This document shows, piece after piece, positions 62,218 to 64,000 of a stretch of 64,000 nucleotides of DNA. The DNA is taken from NCBI GenBank assembly GCA_012837385.1, contig DURH01000020.1, positions 233,140 to 297,139 of the forward strand, written 5' to 3'. The translations under genes were made by a program, and so were the position numbers. Position 1 is the stretch's first letter. Every line of letters begins with the position of its first letter. The notes under the pieces were generated by a model. The model was not told the DNA's origin. It made no database searches and worked only from the letters and a program-made list of their open reading frames with translations. The DNA comes from Bacillota bacterium (GTDB taxonomy: Bacteria; Bacillota; Limnochordia; Darwinibacteriales; Darwinibacteriaceae).

Positions 62218-62250
62218 AAGAAAAGGCACCCTTGCGGGTGCCTTTTCTTG
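62218..62250. terminator. Bidirectional terminator between SBP gene and atp operon
   Basis: AAAAGGCACCC-TTGC-GGGTGCCTTTT. Confidence 0.85.
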
Positions 62251-62291
62251 TGGCAATATAAAGCAAAATCCCGGGTAGTTCCGGGATTCTC

Positions 62292-62828
62292 TTAGCTGAT
62301 TAAGCTGCGTTCGAATCTCTTGAGTCGAGATTTTAGACTAGCGTCCACGACTTTGCCATCTACTTCAATGACAAGCCCACCGCCAATTCTGGGATCCACA
62401 TGGGTGCGCAGCAGAACTTCCTTTCCTGTAAGGCCGCTCAGCTTTTGCCTGAGCTCCTCAAGCTGGCCTTCACTTAGAGAGATGGCAGACGTCACCTCGG
62501 CTACGGCCATGCCCTGATCCTGCAGCACCTGCCGTTCGAAGTAGTGCCCAATGGCAGGAAGCAACGCCTCTCGGCCTTTTTCCACCACCAGCAGGAGGAA
62601 GTTTTCCATAATATCCGACAGCTTCATCAGTCCGATCAGCTGTGCTTTACGCTCCCGGGAAGTGCGAGGATGGAAAAATACCTGGTGGATCAGGGGATCC
62701 CCCAAAACCGACAAAACCCTTTGGTATTCCTCGTGAAGAGCAGCTCGGTCGGTGTGAGCCGCCGCCAAAAAAAGCGCTTTGGCATAGCGGTAGGCAATTT
62801 GAGAGTCTCTGGTTATGTTCATGCTCAT
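62292..62828 (-). CDS. atpH: ATP synthase subunit delta
   Basis: IAYRYAKALFLAA, LLLVVEKGREALLPAIGHYFE, DPRIGGGLVIEVDGKVVDASLKSRLKRFE. Confidence 0.93.
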   Translation of the reverse strand: MSMNITRDSQIAYRYAKALFLAAAHTDRAALHEEYQRVLSVLGDPLIHQVFFHPRTSRERKAQLIGLMKLSDIMENFLLLVVEKGREALLPAIGHYFERQVLQDQGMAVAEVTSAISLSEGQLEELRQKLSGLTGKEVLLRTHVDPRIGGGLVIEVDGKVVDASLKSRLKRFERSLIS

Positions 62829-63325
62829 TGCAGATGTCCTTTATCCAAGGTTTCCAGCTGATCGATGGTATCAGCGATCAGGCGCTGATGCTGGTCTTCA
62901 TCTAGGGACTCGTTGATTACCTTCGAAGCTAGAAGCACAGACAACTTGCCTACCTGCTGCTTCAACTCTGCCCAAGCCTTTTCTCTCTCCAGCTGCATAG
63001 CTCTTTGAGCCCGTTCGATTATGGCTTGGGCTTCCTGCTTAGCCTCTGCAATTAACTGGCTCTGAACTTCCTCGGCACGTTTGGCAGCTTCGTCAAGGTA
63101 CTGACGAGCCTGCAGCCGGCTGTCTTGGGCTTGTTTCTCCAGTTGGAGGCGGAGTTCCTCAGCAGCCTTCTGGTTTTCCTCCGCTGACTGCACTTTAGCC
63201 TCTATCTCAGCGGTACGCTGATCCATGAAGTTGCGAACCGGTTTGTACAGCAACCGGTAGAGCAGCAGGATCAGCAGAATAAAGTTGATAGTCTGAGCCA
63301 CAAATAGGTTTTGGTCAATCAACAT
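62825..63325 (-). CDS. atpF: ATP synthase subunit b
   Basis: N-terminal TM, FINFILL-like, RNFMDQRTAEIEAKVQSAEENQKAAEEL charged helix; overlaps atpH. Confidence 0.93.
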   Translation of the reverse strand: MLIDQNLFVAQTINFILLILLLYRLLYKPVRNFMDQRTAEIEAKVQSAEENQKAAEELRLQLEKQAQDSRLQARQYLDEAAKRAEEVQSQLIAEAKQEAQAIIERAQRAMQLEREKAWAELKQQVGKLSVLLASKVINESLDEDQHQRLIADTIDQLETLDKGHLQ

Positions 63326-63403
63326 CCGTCACCCTTTACAGCGAATCTAAGCCGAAAGGGGTGCCTGAAGACGTGAGACACGTTTCAAAGCACACCCCAG
63401 CTT

Positions 63404-63679
63404 TTACAGAAGTTCCAGCAAACGGTTAACCAACGGGACAACGACTGTGAAGATTAGCAGCAGTACAACGGCAAGAGAGTAGATAGCACCAGATTCGGAA
63501 ATGGCCTGGCCCAGAATCATCGTGGTTCTAATCTGGCCCTCCATCTCAGGCTGACGCGCCATGGCTTCAACGGCTTTACCAGCGACATAACCTTCTCCAA
63601 TACCAACCATTCCTCCGGCTAGCAGTGCTATTCCTGAACCGATGGCAACTGCGGCAACAATAATGGCAATCTCTAACAT
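63404..63679 (-). CDS. atpE: ATP synthase subunit c
   Basis: MLEIAIIVAAVAIGSGIALLAGGMVGIGEGYVAGKAVEAMARQPEMEGQIRTTMILGQAISESGAIYSLAVVLLLIFTVVVPLVNRLLELL; ORF track start 63811 is too far upstream. Confidence 0.95.
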   Translation of the reverse strand: MLEIAIIVAAVAIGSGIALLAGGMVGIGEGYVAGKAVEAMARQPEMEGQIRTTMILGQAISESGAIYSLAVVLLLIFTVVVPLVNRLLELL

Positions 63680-63726
63680 GAATTTCCCTCCCTTCGCCAA
63701 CTTGCTATCATTCTTGGTTGAGCAAG

Positions 63727-64000
63727 CTAGTTGAGCTTGATTTGAATATAGATCACTGACAGCAGAGTAAACACCGCTGTTTGAATGATGCCCATCAGAA
63801 CTCCAAACCACGCCAAGAGAGGAACAGGCAGCACATACGGCGCGAGCATGTACAGAATACCGATAAGAATGCTGCCTCCAAAGATGTTGCCGTAAAGACG
63901 GAAGGCGTGAGAGATCACTTGAGATATTTCTCCTGCGATGTTGATGGGGAACATAAAGAAATAGGGCTCAAAGAAGCCTTTCAGCCACGGCAGAAAGCCT
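63727..64000 (-). CDS. atpB: ATP synthase subunit a, C-terminal part (truncated by window)
   Basis: FPINIAGEISQVISHAFRLYGNIFGGSILIGILY...LSVIYIQIKLN. Confidence 0.92.
   Translation of the reverse strand, partial: GFLPWLKGFFEPYFFMFPINIAGEISQVISHAFRLYGNIFGGSILIGILYMLAPYVLPVPLLAWFGVLMGIIQTAVFTLLSVIYIQIKLN

Noticed and set aside
61274-62266. 330-aa minus-strand ORF opposite the ABC binding-protein gene
   Set aside because: Overlaps a clear SBP_bac_5 gene and a terminator; no domain recognised

Overview
This 64 kb window looks like core chromosome of a spore-forming, Gram-positive-type (Firmicutes/Clostridia-like) bacterium. No rRNA operon, CRISPR array, transposase or prophage signal was seen. 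Left to right it carries: 3' end of rplT, trmH-like methyltransferase, yqzL-like, T-box + pheST, zapA, cvpA, amidase, U32 peptidase, mutS2; class A PBP (-), yunB, a short leucyl-tRNA-synthetase-like ORF, lgt (-), murG, wrbA, superoxide reductase (-), zinc-ribbon/prsW, yebC, ruvCAB, recO, glyQS, ppdK, dgt, dnaG, rpoD, tRNA(CAT), rnpB; then a dcw-type cluster (mraZ, rsmH, ftsL, spoVD/ftsI, murE, murF, mraY, ftsW, murA, divIB, ftsZ), spoIIGA-sigE (-), sigG-spoIIR, ymxH, nrdR, ftsK/spoIIIE, rodZ-like, hslO, spoIIP-like, murC, yqhG/yqhH-like SNF2 helicase pair (-), peptide ABC permeases + binding protein, and atpBEFH (-). The most unusual item is the intact 267-aa LeuRS-like protein (13930-14733). 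It keeps LeuRS-like N-terminal and post-KMSKS/anticodon-domain sequence but has no room for the catalytic Rossmann core or editing domain; it is coupled to yunB and overlaps lgt antisense. Other points of interest are a probable CTG start for the SpoVD/FtsI-like PBP, a possible non-AUG start of yqhG, a 26-bp perfect palindrome before wrbA, 10-nt-periodic MraZ-type repeats, an inverted spoIIGA-sigE block with spoIIR coupled to sigG, and a two-carboxylate ATP synthase c-subunit motif. All calls come from reading the sequence and ORF translations; no database search was run.
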